DNA of 64,000 nt from Cyclobacterium sp. SYSU L10401 (GTDB lineage: Bacteria > Bacteroidota > Bacteroidia > Cytophagales > Cyclobacteriaceae), in the NCBI RefSeq assembly GCF_010993705.1, contig NZ_WOFO01000015.1, forward strand, positions 1 to 64,000. The letters run 5' to 3'. The notes beneath the pieces were generated by a model. The model was not told the origin of the DNA and did not search any database. It was given only the letters and a program-made list of their open reading frames with translations. Made by a program: the position numbers and the translations under genes. This document shows, piece by piece, positions 7,996-15,726 of the stretch. Position 1 is the first letter of the stretch. Every line of letters starts with the position of its first letter.

Positions 7996-9319
7996 AGCGT
8001 AAAGATGTTATCGGGTCTTGACTGGCGGCGCGCTTAGCGGGGGTGATTCCAAAAACCAATCCCACTGTAGCAGCCACGCCAAATGACAACAGGATGGAAC
8101 TCAAGGTAATAATGGTGGGGAATTCGGCAAAGGTAGATACCAGATGCGCCAGAATAATCCCCAAAACCACACCAATCAAACCTCCTGAAACACTTATCAT
8201 AATGGATTCAAATAGAAACTGATTGACAATATCGTTCTTTTTTGCTCCCAACGAAAGCCTTAGGCCAATTTCTTTTATTCTTTCCATCACCGAAGCCAAC
8301 ATGATGTTCATGATACCTATGCCTCCTACCAGCAAAGAAATACCCGCAATGGCTCCCAAAACGATGTTAAATATATTTTGGGTTCGCTGTTGTTGCTTCA
8401 GCAATAGCTCAGGAATGGTGATTTCAAAATCTACCACATTAAAATGTCTCCGCTCCAGCATCTTTGCCAATACTTCTGCTGTGGGATTGAGCAATTCACT
8501 TTCAGAAACCTGAATGACCATTTTATCGATCTGGTGGTAATTACTGCCCCCCCCACCATTATCATCATTGAGTCGAGACTCCGTTACCAGGTCCCTGTTT
8601 TTGTATCGGATCAGCATGGTTTGAATAGGAACATACACGTCCATGTTAAAATCCCTGATTCCCAGTTTAGAAATACTGGATTCAGAAACAATTCTTTCTT
8701 CCAGAATACCGACCACTTCCAGCCATTGGTTGCCACTTTTTAACATCTTTCCAATGGGGTTCTCATTGGGGAAAAACCTGGCGGCAACATTTCTTCCAAT
8801 GATACAAACCGGATCTCCTTTGATGAGATTTTTTTCGCTGAACATTTTTCCCTCCCTCAATTGGAAATCAAGGACTTCAAAATAGGCAGGATTCACGCCC
8901 ACCAATTTGGCTGATCTTCTGATGCCACTCTTTACGATATAGGTATCCAGGACTATTTCAGGGCTGATTTTATTGATCCCGGGAATAATTTTCCGAATGG
9001 CTTCCGCATCATCCAATTTCAATCCGGGAGAAAATTTATTTTTTTCCCTTTCCAGGCTGCTGTTTTCGTCTAATTCTTCCTCAGATTGCTCCACCACCGG
9101 TTCGATCACGATGTTGTTTACCCCGACAAGTTTGATTTGTTCCATGATCTCCTGCTGGGCTCCGGTACCAATAGCCAGCATGGCAATAACAGCTGCAACA
9201 CCAAAAATAATACCCAATGCGGTGAGCAATGAGCGCACTTTATTGGCCAGGACTGCTTCAAAAGCAATATAGAAGTTGGCCAAAAGCCTTTCATTAAACA
9301 TATTTTTAAATTTTATCAT
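7988..9319 (-). CDS. ABC transporter permease, MacB/FtsX type
   Basis: The protein has 443 residues with the MacB layout: an N-terminal transmembrane helix near 26-50 (NKVRSLLTALGIIFGVAAVI), a large periplasmic MacB core domain (about 55-300), and three C-terminal helices (about 320-440) of the FtsX fold. Such permeases work with a cytoplasmic ATPase and a periplasmic adaptor to drive export by a mechanotransmission cycle. Unlike MacB it has no fused ATPase domain, and no ATPase gene is adjacent. The start ATG at 9317-9319 is preferred; a second ATG lies 18 bases downstream. It is 24 bases after the adaptor gene. Confidence 0.92.
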   Translation of the reverse strand: MIKFKNMFNERLLANFYIAFEAVLANKVRSLLTALGIIFGVAAVIAMLAIGTGAQQEIMEQIKLVGVNNIVIEPVVEQSEEELDENSSLEREKNKFSPGLKLDDAEAIRKIIPGINKISPEIVLDTYIVKSGIRRSAKLVGVNPAYFEVLDFQLREGKMFSEKNLIKGDPVCIIGRNVAARFFPNENPIGKMLKSGNQWLEVVGILEERIVSESSISKLGIRDFNMDVYVPIQTMLIRYKNRDLVTESRLNDDNGGGGSNYHQIDKMVIQVSESELLNPTAEVLAKMLERRHFNVVDFEITIPELLLKQQQRTQNIFNIVLGAIAGISLLVGGIGIMNIMLASVMERIKEIGLRLSLGAKKNDIVNQFLFESIMISVSGGLIGVVLGIILAHLVSTFAEFPTIITLSSILLSFGVAATVGLVFGITPAKRAASQDPITSLRYE

Positions 9320-9343
9320 TTCCAGTTTTTACCCAACTGAAAA

Positions 9344-10684
9344 TCAAGGCGAGGAACGGTTTGGAATTCGACTGGAAGTAGGGGCTGATGCCTCCGCTAT
9401 TGGTTCTTCTTCTTCCTGCTTTTCCAGATTTCTTTTTCCATTTAACTCTTCCAATAAATTTACAGCGAGATTCTCTCCCCAATCTGGCGTATTCAAATAA
9501 ACATAATCGCCCTCATTTAATCCTTTTTCAATGACCACATCATTGGCATTGGTCAAACCCAACAATACCTCCTGCTTTACCCCATTCCTGAGGTACACAT
9601 AATTGATACTGTCATTTTCAACATTAACGGCCTCCAAAGGAACATATAATACTTCATTCAGCTGATCTGCAATGATGGCATTACTGGAAGTCATGGAAGG
9701 CCTTAACATGGGATCGCTTTCATTTACCTCAATGATCACTTCAAAAACCTTGGCATCTGAATTGGGTCGTTGCTGACCCACATTGGCAACCTTAGTGACT
9801 TCTCCCGTATATTTTTTATCCGGAAAGGCATCCATTCCCAATTCTACTTTCTGGCCCACTTTTACCCTTCGGATATCCACTTCATTCACATAGGTAATGC
9901 TTTGCATGGTGGTCAGATCCGGAAGGGTAGCCACTACAGGATTCCATGTACTGATCTGGGATCCTTCCTTTACTTTGCTACCCCTGTAATCTACATAAAT
10001 GACCATTCCCTCCTGAGGTGCGGTCACTACAAATTTATCCAACACCTCAACCATCTGATCCACTTCCAGCTGATCCTCCCGAAGTTTGGCAGCGATCTCC
10101 ATCATCCTGGCCCTTTCCTGAAGGGTTTTGATCCTGTACCGTTCTCTGGCCTGATCAAGTTCCCGCTTGGCTTTTTCTACATTGTACTCATTCTGCTTGA
10201 TAATAGCTGGTGGTTCAAACTGGGATTGCTCAAGGATCAATTCCTGCTCCTGAACGATATATTCCTGATTGAGTATATTGTCACGCTCCACCCGTAGATT
10301 TAAGGAGGTATCCAGTTGGATTTGCTCAAATTGAGCTTTGGTTTGCTCCAGGTCAAGCCTCCTGTCTTCCAATCGACCAAAAAGTTCGGTCTTGTCGATG
10401 GAACAGATAAAATCCCCCTTCTTGACAACTGTTCCTTCATCTACCATCTTATCTATGGTAAAATTCCCTATCCGAAACCTTCTGGCTTCAGCCGGACCAA
10501 ACACCTGAACAGAACGGAGGGCTTCAAGCTCACCCGAAGTAGTGATCTCCACACGAAACTCCCCTTTATTTACATTTGCCATAATATTATTCTCTACGCC
10601 AGCACTCCCTGAGGCAAAGAAAAAATATAAAGCACCGATAACGATCACACTACCAGCCGCAACATATATTAGATTCTTTTTCAT
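9344..10684 (-). CDS. HlyD/MacA-family periplasmic adaptor
   Basis: With the start at the ATG at 10682-10684 the protein has 446 residues. It has a lysine-led N-terminal anchor helix (about 4-24), a lipoyl-like half-motif, a long coiled coil (about 95-205, rich in Glu, Gln, Arg and Leu), the second lipoyl half (VVTAPQEGMVIYVD), and beta-barrel and membrane-proximal domains. It would bridge the permease and the TolC-type channel. An upstream in-frame start at 10783 would add 33 residues without a typical signal, so I reject it. It is the first gene of the operon, divergent from a methyltransferase gene. Confidence 0.9.
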   Translation of the reverse strand: MKKNLIYVAAGSVIVIGALYFFFASGSAGVENNIMANVNKGEFRVEITTSGELEALRSVQVFGPAEARRFRIGNFTIDKMVDEGTVVKKGDFICSIDKTELFGRLEDRRLDLEQTKAQFEQIQLDTSLNLRVERDNILNQEYIVQEQELILEQSQFEPPAIIKQNEYNVEKAKRELDQARERYRIKTLQERARMMEIAAKLREDQLEVDQMVEVLDKFVVTAPQEGMVIYVDYRGSKVKEGSQISTWNPVVATLPDLTTMQSITYVNEVDIRRVKVGQKVELGMDAFPDKKYTGEVTKVANVGQQRPNSDAKVFEVIIEVNESDPMLRPSMTSSNAIIADQLNEVLYVPLEAVNVENDSINYVYLRNGVKQEVLLGLTNANDVVIEKGLNEGDYVYLNTPDWGENLAVNLLEELNGKRNLEKQEEEEPIAEASAPTSSRIPNRSSP

Positions 10685-10881
10685 TTTACTATCGTTTATT
10701 CTTTCAAAGATAAGGTTTTCGTAGTCAAAGACCCTTCCAATGAGCATTTTATATGGCCATTGAAATAAAAATATAATTAACAACCTATAGTATTCGTTAT
10801 AATTTCCCTTTTTGCCCCTGAAACCAAAAGGAATACTGCAGGCAATGGGTGCATTTTAATGCTTCCACTTATATTTGTCCT

Positions 10882-11649
10882 ATGAAAACATTGATCAGTT
10901 GGACCATCCGAAACATCCCAAGAAAATACCTGCAGCTTTTCAGCCATGTATTTTTAAGATTTGCTGCTATTTTTTTAAGGGGAAATAACGTTCAATGCAA
11001 CATCTGCGGCCTGGGTTTTCGTAAGTTTCTCCCCTATGGCAGGCAGGCCAGGGAAAATGCCCTTTGCCCCAATTGCCTGGGCCTGGAAAGGCACCGGCTC
11101 ATGTGGCTCTTCCTCGCCGAAAAAACAGATTTTTTCAGGAACAAGCTAAAAGTCCTTCATGTAGCTCCCGAGTTGTGTTTTTTATATAGGTTTAAAAAAC
11201 TACCTAACCTGGAATACATTACCGGAGACCTGGAGTCCCCTTTGGCGGAGGTCAAAATGGATATCCACCAGATTCCATTTCCCGACAATAGCTTTGATGT
11301 GGTTTTCTGCAACCATGTGCTGGAGCATGTAACCGACGATTTACAGGCCTGCCGCGAAATCAACCGGGTATTGAAGCCCAAAGGATGGGGCATCCTACAA
11401 TCTCCGGTATATGACCTGCAGCAAACCCTGGAAGATCCTACCATTACAGACCCATCCGAACGGGAAAAGATATTTGGCCAAAGCGACCACGTAAGAAAAT
11501 ATGGAAAGGATTATGCCAGCAGACTCAGTACTTCCGGTCTGCAGGTTTCCGAAAACCCCTTTGTAAAAACCCTGGAACACGCTTTAATAAAAAAACATGC
11601 CCTCCCTGAAAATGAAATGATATTCTATTGTCAGAAAGGGCAACTATAA
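10882..11649 (+). CDS. SAM-dependent methyltransferase with zinc ribbon
   Basis: Starting at the ATG at 10882 the protein has 255 residues. Four cysteines (C39, C42, C62, C65) form a CX2C-X19-CX2C zinc-ribbon-like element. A class I methyltransferase fold follows: VLHVAPE (motif I region), YITGDLES, PDNSFDVVFCNHVLEHV and LKPKGWG. Such proteins often sit in glycan or lipid modification pathways; the substrate is unknown. A TATATTTG -7-like box ends 4 bases before the ATG, which could make the transcript nearly leaderless, but no -33 element is visible. An upstream start at 10849 would overlap that box. It is convergent with wecB. Confidence 0.75.
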   Translation: MKTLISWTIRNIPRKYLQLFSHVFLRFAAIFLRGNNVQCNICGLGFRKFLPYGRQARENALCPNCLGLERHRLMWLFLAEKTDFFRNKLKVLHVAPELCFLYRFKKLPNLEYITGDLESPLAEVKMDIHQIPFPDNSFDVVFCNHVLEHVTDDLQACREINRVLKPKGWGILQSPVYDLQQTLEDPTITDPSEREKIFGQSDHVRKYGKDYASRLSTSGLQVSENPFVKTLEHALIKKHALPENEMIFYCQKGQL

Positions 11650-11672
11650 TCCATGGATACTTTAAGCCTCTG

Positions 11673-12767
11673 TTACAACTTTTCAAGCAAAATCTCCACA
11701 ATTCTACTGGCCGTTTTGCCATCCCAGAGTTGGGGTATTTTCCCGGTCTTCCAGTTACCCGAAAATAATTTTTCCATGGCAGGAGGAATGGCTTTGGGAT
11801 CGGTTCCCAGCAATTCATTGGTGCCCTGAGTAATGGTCTCGGGTCTCTCGGTATTGTCCCTCAGGGTCATACAGGGAATACCCATAACAGTGGTTTCTTC
11901 GGTAATCCCCCCAGAATCGGTAACAACAGCTTTGGACCTTTCTACCAAATAATTGAATTCCAGGTACCCCAATGGTTCGATCATGTGCAACCTTTCATGA
12001 CTGATCCCAATTTGCTCCAACATTTTTTTCGTCCGGGGGTGCACAGGGAATATCAGAGGTAAATCCAGGGTATGGTCCACAATTTTCTGGATCAAATCCT
12101 TCAACTTCTCCTCCTGGTCCACATTGGCGGGCCTATGCAAGGTCATGACCAGGTATTTTCCATCTTCCAGACCCAGTTCACGCCAAACTTCTGGTTGCTG
12201 AAACCTGGGCCGGTGTTTGAGCAGGGTATCGATCATAGTATTCCCCACAAAAAAAATCCTGTCCTCTCCGACGCCTGAATCCTTAAGGTTTCTGTTGGCC
12301 ACTTCAGAAGTAGTGAAAAAATAATTGGTGATGCTATCCGTTACCATGCGGTTTATTTCTTCCGGCATGGACCAATCACCGGAACGGATGCCCGCTTCCA
12401 CATGGGCTACTTTTACATGTAGCTTTTGAGCGGTAATGGCGCAAGCCATGGTAGAGGTAACATCTCCCACTACAAGGCAAAGATCTGGCTTGCCTTTCTC
12501 TATCAGCAACTTTTCATAGCCAATCATTATTGCGGCGGTTTGTTCGGCCTGTGTACCTCCTCCGGCTCCCAGATTTTCGTCTGGTTCCGGTATGCCCAGT
12601 TGCTCGAAAAAACTACCCGACATGTTTTTATCATAATGCTGCCCTGTATGGATCAGCCTAAAAGTTATTGCTTTCCCCGCTTTCGAAGCTGCATTAATGG
12701 CATCGATGATGGGCGATATTTTCATAAAATTGGGCCTTGCCCCTGCAATTAAATCTACATGTACCAT
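11673..12767 (-). CDS. wecB: UDP-N-acetylglucosamine 2-epimerase (non-hydrolysing)
   Basis: The protein has 364 residues of the GT-B fold WecB family, which interconverts UDP-GlcNAc and UDP-ManNAc for surface polysaccharides. Visible family marks are GARPNFMK near the N-terminus, HTGQHYD, VVGDVTST, HVEAGIRS with the following PEEINR, and the C-terminal VTDSGGITEET nucleotide-binding loop. Length is typical. It stands alone between a convergent methyltransferase gene and a co-directional amidase gene. Starting at the ATG at 12767 places the conserved N-terminal strand correctly. Confidence 0.93.
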   Translation of the reverse strand: MVHVDLIAGARPNFMKISPIIDAINAASKAGKAITFRLIHTGQHYDKNMSGSFFEQLGIPEPDENLGAGGGTQAEQTAAIMIGYEKLLIEKGKPDLCLVVGDVTSTMACAITAQKLHVKVAHVEAGIRSGDWSMPEEINRMVTDSITNYFFTTSEVANRNLKDSGVGEDRIFFVGNTMIDTLLKHRPRFQQPEVWRELGLEDGKYLVMTLHRPANVDQEEKLKDLIQKIVDHTLDLPLIFPVHPRTKKMLEQIGISHERLHMIEPLGYLEFNYLVERSKAVVTDSGGITEETTVMGIPCMTLRDNTERPETITQGTNELLGTDPKAIPPAMEKLFSGNWKTGKIPQLWDGKTASRIVEILLEKL

Positions 12768-12855
12768 ATGTCAAAAGTTATTATTCCCCAAGTTTACCAA
12801 ATAAACCCGAAAAATGGAGGGATCTACTTATTAAATATTTGGATTAATTTACCCT

Positions 12856-14454
12856 TTAATCTGTCTCCTGAATAAATAGTGGCGGACTGCGGTATTGGGT
12901 GTTTTGCTCATAAGCATAGGCTATTTCCAATAATACCGGCTCCGACCAGGCTGTGCCAAAAATGGAAATCCCCACGGGTAATCCACCTATAAACCCCATA
13001 GGAAGGGTAATATTGGGGTACCCGGCATGGGCTGCAGGTGATGAACTTCCCAATTGAAAACCATCTCCATTTATCCAATCGGTTTTCCATGCCGGGCTTC
13101 CGGTAGGGGCGATAATGGCATCCAGGTCATTTGATTCAAGGACCTTGTCTATGCCCTCCTCCCTACTCATCCGGTTTAAAGCAGCCAATGCATCCTGATA
13201 GGCCTCATCTGACAAATCACCCTTTTCCTGCGCCTGTTCCAGGTAGACTTGATTGTGATATTTTAAAGAGATACTATCTTTTTTATTGAAACTGATCAAA
13301 TCTTCAAGACTTTTTATCGGCGCTTCGGGTCCCAAACCGGCAAAATACCGGTTCAACCCATCCTTGTACTCATACAACATCACTTCAAAAGAATGTGACC
13401 CAGTACCAGAAGGTTCAATTTCTTCAATTGGAATGATGGTAGCACCCAGGCTTTCCATTTGGGATACAGCTTTTTCCATTAATTGGTCCACCTTGTAATT
13501 TCTACCGGAAGGTCCTTTAAACCAGGCGATTCTTTTGCCCTTTAAGCCATCTTCTTTCAGGTATGGTAAGTAATCAGATTGGTAATTGCCGGCACTTGTC
13601 AGTGTTTTTTCATCTTCAGGATCTACCCCTACCAAACATCCCAGTGCAATGGCCGCATCCCTGACTGTTCTGGCCATTGGACCCGGTGTATCCTGTGTGT
13701 AGGAAATAGGAATCACCCCGGAACGGCTCACCAATCCAACGGTGGGTTTGATCCCTACGATACCATTGGCATGGGAAGGGCAGACAATGGATCCATTTGT
13801 CTCTGTCCCTATGGCAAGTACAGATAAGTTGGCCGAAACCCCCACGGCAGAGCCCGAACTAGATCCGCAGGGATTCCTGTCCAGGTAGTAGGGGTTTTTG
13901 GTTTGCCCTCCGATGCCACTCCATCCACTACTGGAAAGTTCCCCCCTGAAATTCGCCCATTCGCTCAGATTGGCCTTCCCCAGAATCACCGCTCCGGATT
14001 CCCTTAGCTTTTTGGCTACAAAACTATCCTTCAATGGCATAGAACCCGCCAAAGCCCTGGACCCTGCCGTAGTAGCCATTTTGTCTTGGGTATCCAGGTT
14101 ATCTTTAAGCAATACGGGTATTCCAAATAAATTTCCTGCGACCTTCCCTTCGGACCGTAATCGATCCAGTGAATCAGCTATTGCCAATGCATCCGGATTG
14201 ACCTGAAGGACCGACTTTAATTCCGGCCCGGCCTGATCGATCTCCTCTATCCGGCTGAGGTAAACTTCCACCACTTCCCGGACAGAAAGGGAACCGTCTT
14301 CATAGCCCTGATGAAAGTCCTGAATAGTCCATTCTTCGAAAGGAAAATCCGTAGCACCACTCTCATAATCATGCTGAGGACGACAAGAATAAAAAAACAA
14401 TGATAGGAAAGAACTAACGTAAAGCAAACTAATTTTCCCGGATCGAAAATTCAT
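12856..14454 (-). CDS. amidase-signature hydrolase, probable lipoprotein
   Basis: This 532-residue amidase-signature enzyme has the Ser-cisSer-Lys triad: K117 in LLKDNLDT, the cis-serine in the CGSSSGSA loop (196-203), and nucleophile S222 in TETNGSIVCP. These enzymes hydrolyse amide bonds; the secreted members' substrates are mostly unknown. The N-terminus is hydrophobic and ends FFYSC24, a possible though imperfect lipobox, suggesting a periplasmic lipoprotein rather than the GatA subunit. It may share a transcript with the methyltransferase gene upstream (12 bases apart). Confidence 0.88.
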   Translation of the reverse strand: MNFRSGKISLLYVSSFLSLFFYSCRPQHDYESGATDFPFEEWTIQDFHQGYEDGSLSVREVVEVYLSRIEEIDQAGPELKSVLQVNPDALAIADSLDRLRSEGKVAGNLFGIPVLLKDNLDTQDKMATTAGSRALAGSMPLKDSFVAKKLRESGAVILGKANLSEWANFRGELSSSGWSGIGGQTKNPYYLDRNPCGSSSGSAVGVSANLSVLAIGTETNGSIVCPSHANGIVGIKPTVGLVSRSGVIPISYTQDTPGPMARTVRDAAIALGCLVGVDPEDEKTLTSAGNYQSDYLPYLKEDGLKGKRIAWFKGPSGRNYKVDQLMEKAVSQMESLGATIIPIEEIEPSGTGSHSFEVMLYEYKDGLNRYFAGLGPEAPIKSLEDLISFNKKDSISLKYHNQVYLEQAQEKGDLSDEAYQDALAALNRMSREEGIDKVLESNDLDAIIAPTGSPAWKTDWINGDGFQLGSSSPAAHAGYPNITLPMGFIGGLPVGISIFGTAWSEPVLLEIAYAYEQNTQYRSPPLFIQETD

Positions 14455-14466
14455 ATTGTTGTTGAT

Positions 14467-15087
14467 TTAATTGGTGTTTTTCTTTCTTCCAAAGCCCCGT
14501 ATCAGGGCTGCCTCTCCGACATGGTAATTTCCTTCTTCCAAACTTTCATTTACTTCTTCCAGCAATTCCCATTCAATTTCAGGAAAATCGCTTCGGATAT
14601 CTTCTAATGAAAAAAGCATTCCTTCATTTTTGGGCCCGCCAGCTTTCGGGTTTACAGCATTGAACTGTAAATGCGCCTTGCTGAACCCCTCTATTATTAA
14701 ATATCCACCCGGTTTCAGGAAGCTGCTGATTTTCCGGTGATAAGCAGCCCGCAAATCCTCCGGAAAATGAGCGAAGACAAGGGCCAGGGCATCAAATGAG
14801 CCTGCCTTATAATGGATTTCTTCCATCGAACCCAAATCATATGAAATGTGTACTTTCTCCTTCTCTGCTAATATTGTAGCCTTTTTCAAACCTTCCTCAC
14901 TCCAGTCAAAAGCCACTACCTCCCAGCCTGACCTGGCCGCAAAGACCGCATTTCTACCTTCACCTTCTGCAGGAAATAATATTTTCCCAGGTTTAAGCTT
15001 TACCAATGTAGCCGCCAGAAATGCATTTGGAGCTTCTCCATATACATATTCATTGGATTTGTACCTTTCATTCCAGAATGTTTTCAT
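14467..15087 (-). CDS. class I SAM methyltransferase (TehB-like)
   Basis: The protein has 206 residues from the ATG at 15085-15087. The sequence FWNERYKSNEYVYGEAPN followed by ILFPAEGEGRNAVFAA matches the TehB/thiopurine-type methyltransferase entry, in which the SAM loop follows a WxxRY segment. LKPGGYLIIEGF is the later strand. The substrate is unknown. An upstream TTG would give 209 residues, but GGAG lies 4 bases before the ATG, a rare good Shine-Dalgarno sequence in this window, and decides the start. The gene ends 12 bases before the amidase start. Confidence 0.83.
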   Translation of the reverse strand: MKTFWNERYKSNEYVYGEAPNAFLAATLVKLKPGKILFPAEGEGRNAVFAARSGWEVVAFDWSEEGLKKATILAEKEKVHISYDLGSMEEIHYKAGSFDALALVFAHFPEDLRAAYHRKISSFLKPGGYLIIEGFSKAHLQFNAVNPKAGGPKNEGMLFSLEDIRSDFPEIEWELLEEVNESLEEGNYHVGEAALIRGFGRKKNTN

Positions 15088-15192
15088 GATCTCCAATTAT
15101 TAAATGTAAGCTTTAAATATTATTTTCAGATAATCTTTCACTGTTTATAACTTATCCCTAACCTAAAATGGATACAAAAATCAACGAAAATC

Positions 15193-15726
15193 ATGAAAAT
15201 TAAAGTGACTTTTATCCTGTTTCTGGTACATGCTTCCATATTTACGTCCCTGGGCCAGGAAGATCCGTTTTTAAGGGACTTTCTGGAAAGATGGGATAAT
15301 TCTAAAAATTACTTCCTTGCGGTAGCTGAAGCCATGCCGGAAGAAAAATACCATGAAAAAATCTACGAAGAAGGAATGAGTTTTGCTGAACAATTACTTC
15401 ATGCGGCCATGATTATCGATTGGCATGCCTTCAGCAAATTTGATGGTCGTGAATCCGCCATTCGATGGGAGGAATTTAAACCCAAAGGAAAAACCAAGCA
15501 GGAAATGATCCGGATGGCTGAAAGCCAATTTGATCGTGCCAAAAAATTGATCGCCACTTTTGACCCTGAAAGACTAGAAGAAAAAGGGAGCTATGCAGAC
15601 TTTACGCGTACCAGAAGGCAGTTTCTGCTTTTACTGGCTGACCATGTGAGCCACCACCGGGCGCAGATGATTGTCTACCTCAGACTCCAGAAGATAAAGC
15701 CCCCAAACTATATCAATTACCAATAA
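15193..15726 (+). CDS. secreted DinB-family protein
   Basis: The protein has 177 residues with a Sec signal peptide (about 1-21, ending SLGQ). The rest has the DinB/YfiT four-helix-bundle pattern. Histidines H70, H151 and H154/H155 (LLHAAMIIDWH and HVSHHRAQ) sit where DinB proteins bind a divalent metal. Export to the periplasm is unusual for the fold but occurs in Bacteroidetes. Function is unknown; thiol-transferase and hydrolase roles are known for relatives. Its last 14 bases overlap the convergent type IX substrate gene. Confidence 0.82.
   Translation: MKIKVTFILFLVHASIFTSLGQEDPFLRDFLERWDNSKNYFLAVAEAMPEEKYHEKIYEEGMSFAEQLLHAAMIIDWHAFSKFDGRESAIRWEEFKPKGKTKQEMIRMAESQFDRAKKLIATFDPERLEEKGSYADFTRTRRQFLLLLADHVSHHRAQMIVYLRLQKIKPPNYINYQ

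Noticed and set aside
10685-10783. 33-residue N-terminal extension of the efflux adaptor
   Set aside because: It would precede a normal lysine-led membrane anchor with an atypical hydrophobic stretch; the ATG at 10684 gives the usual family N-terminus.
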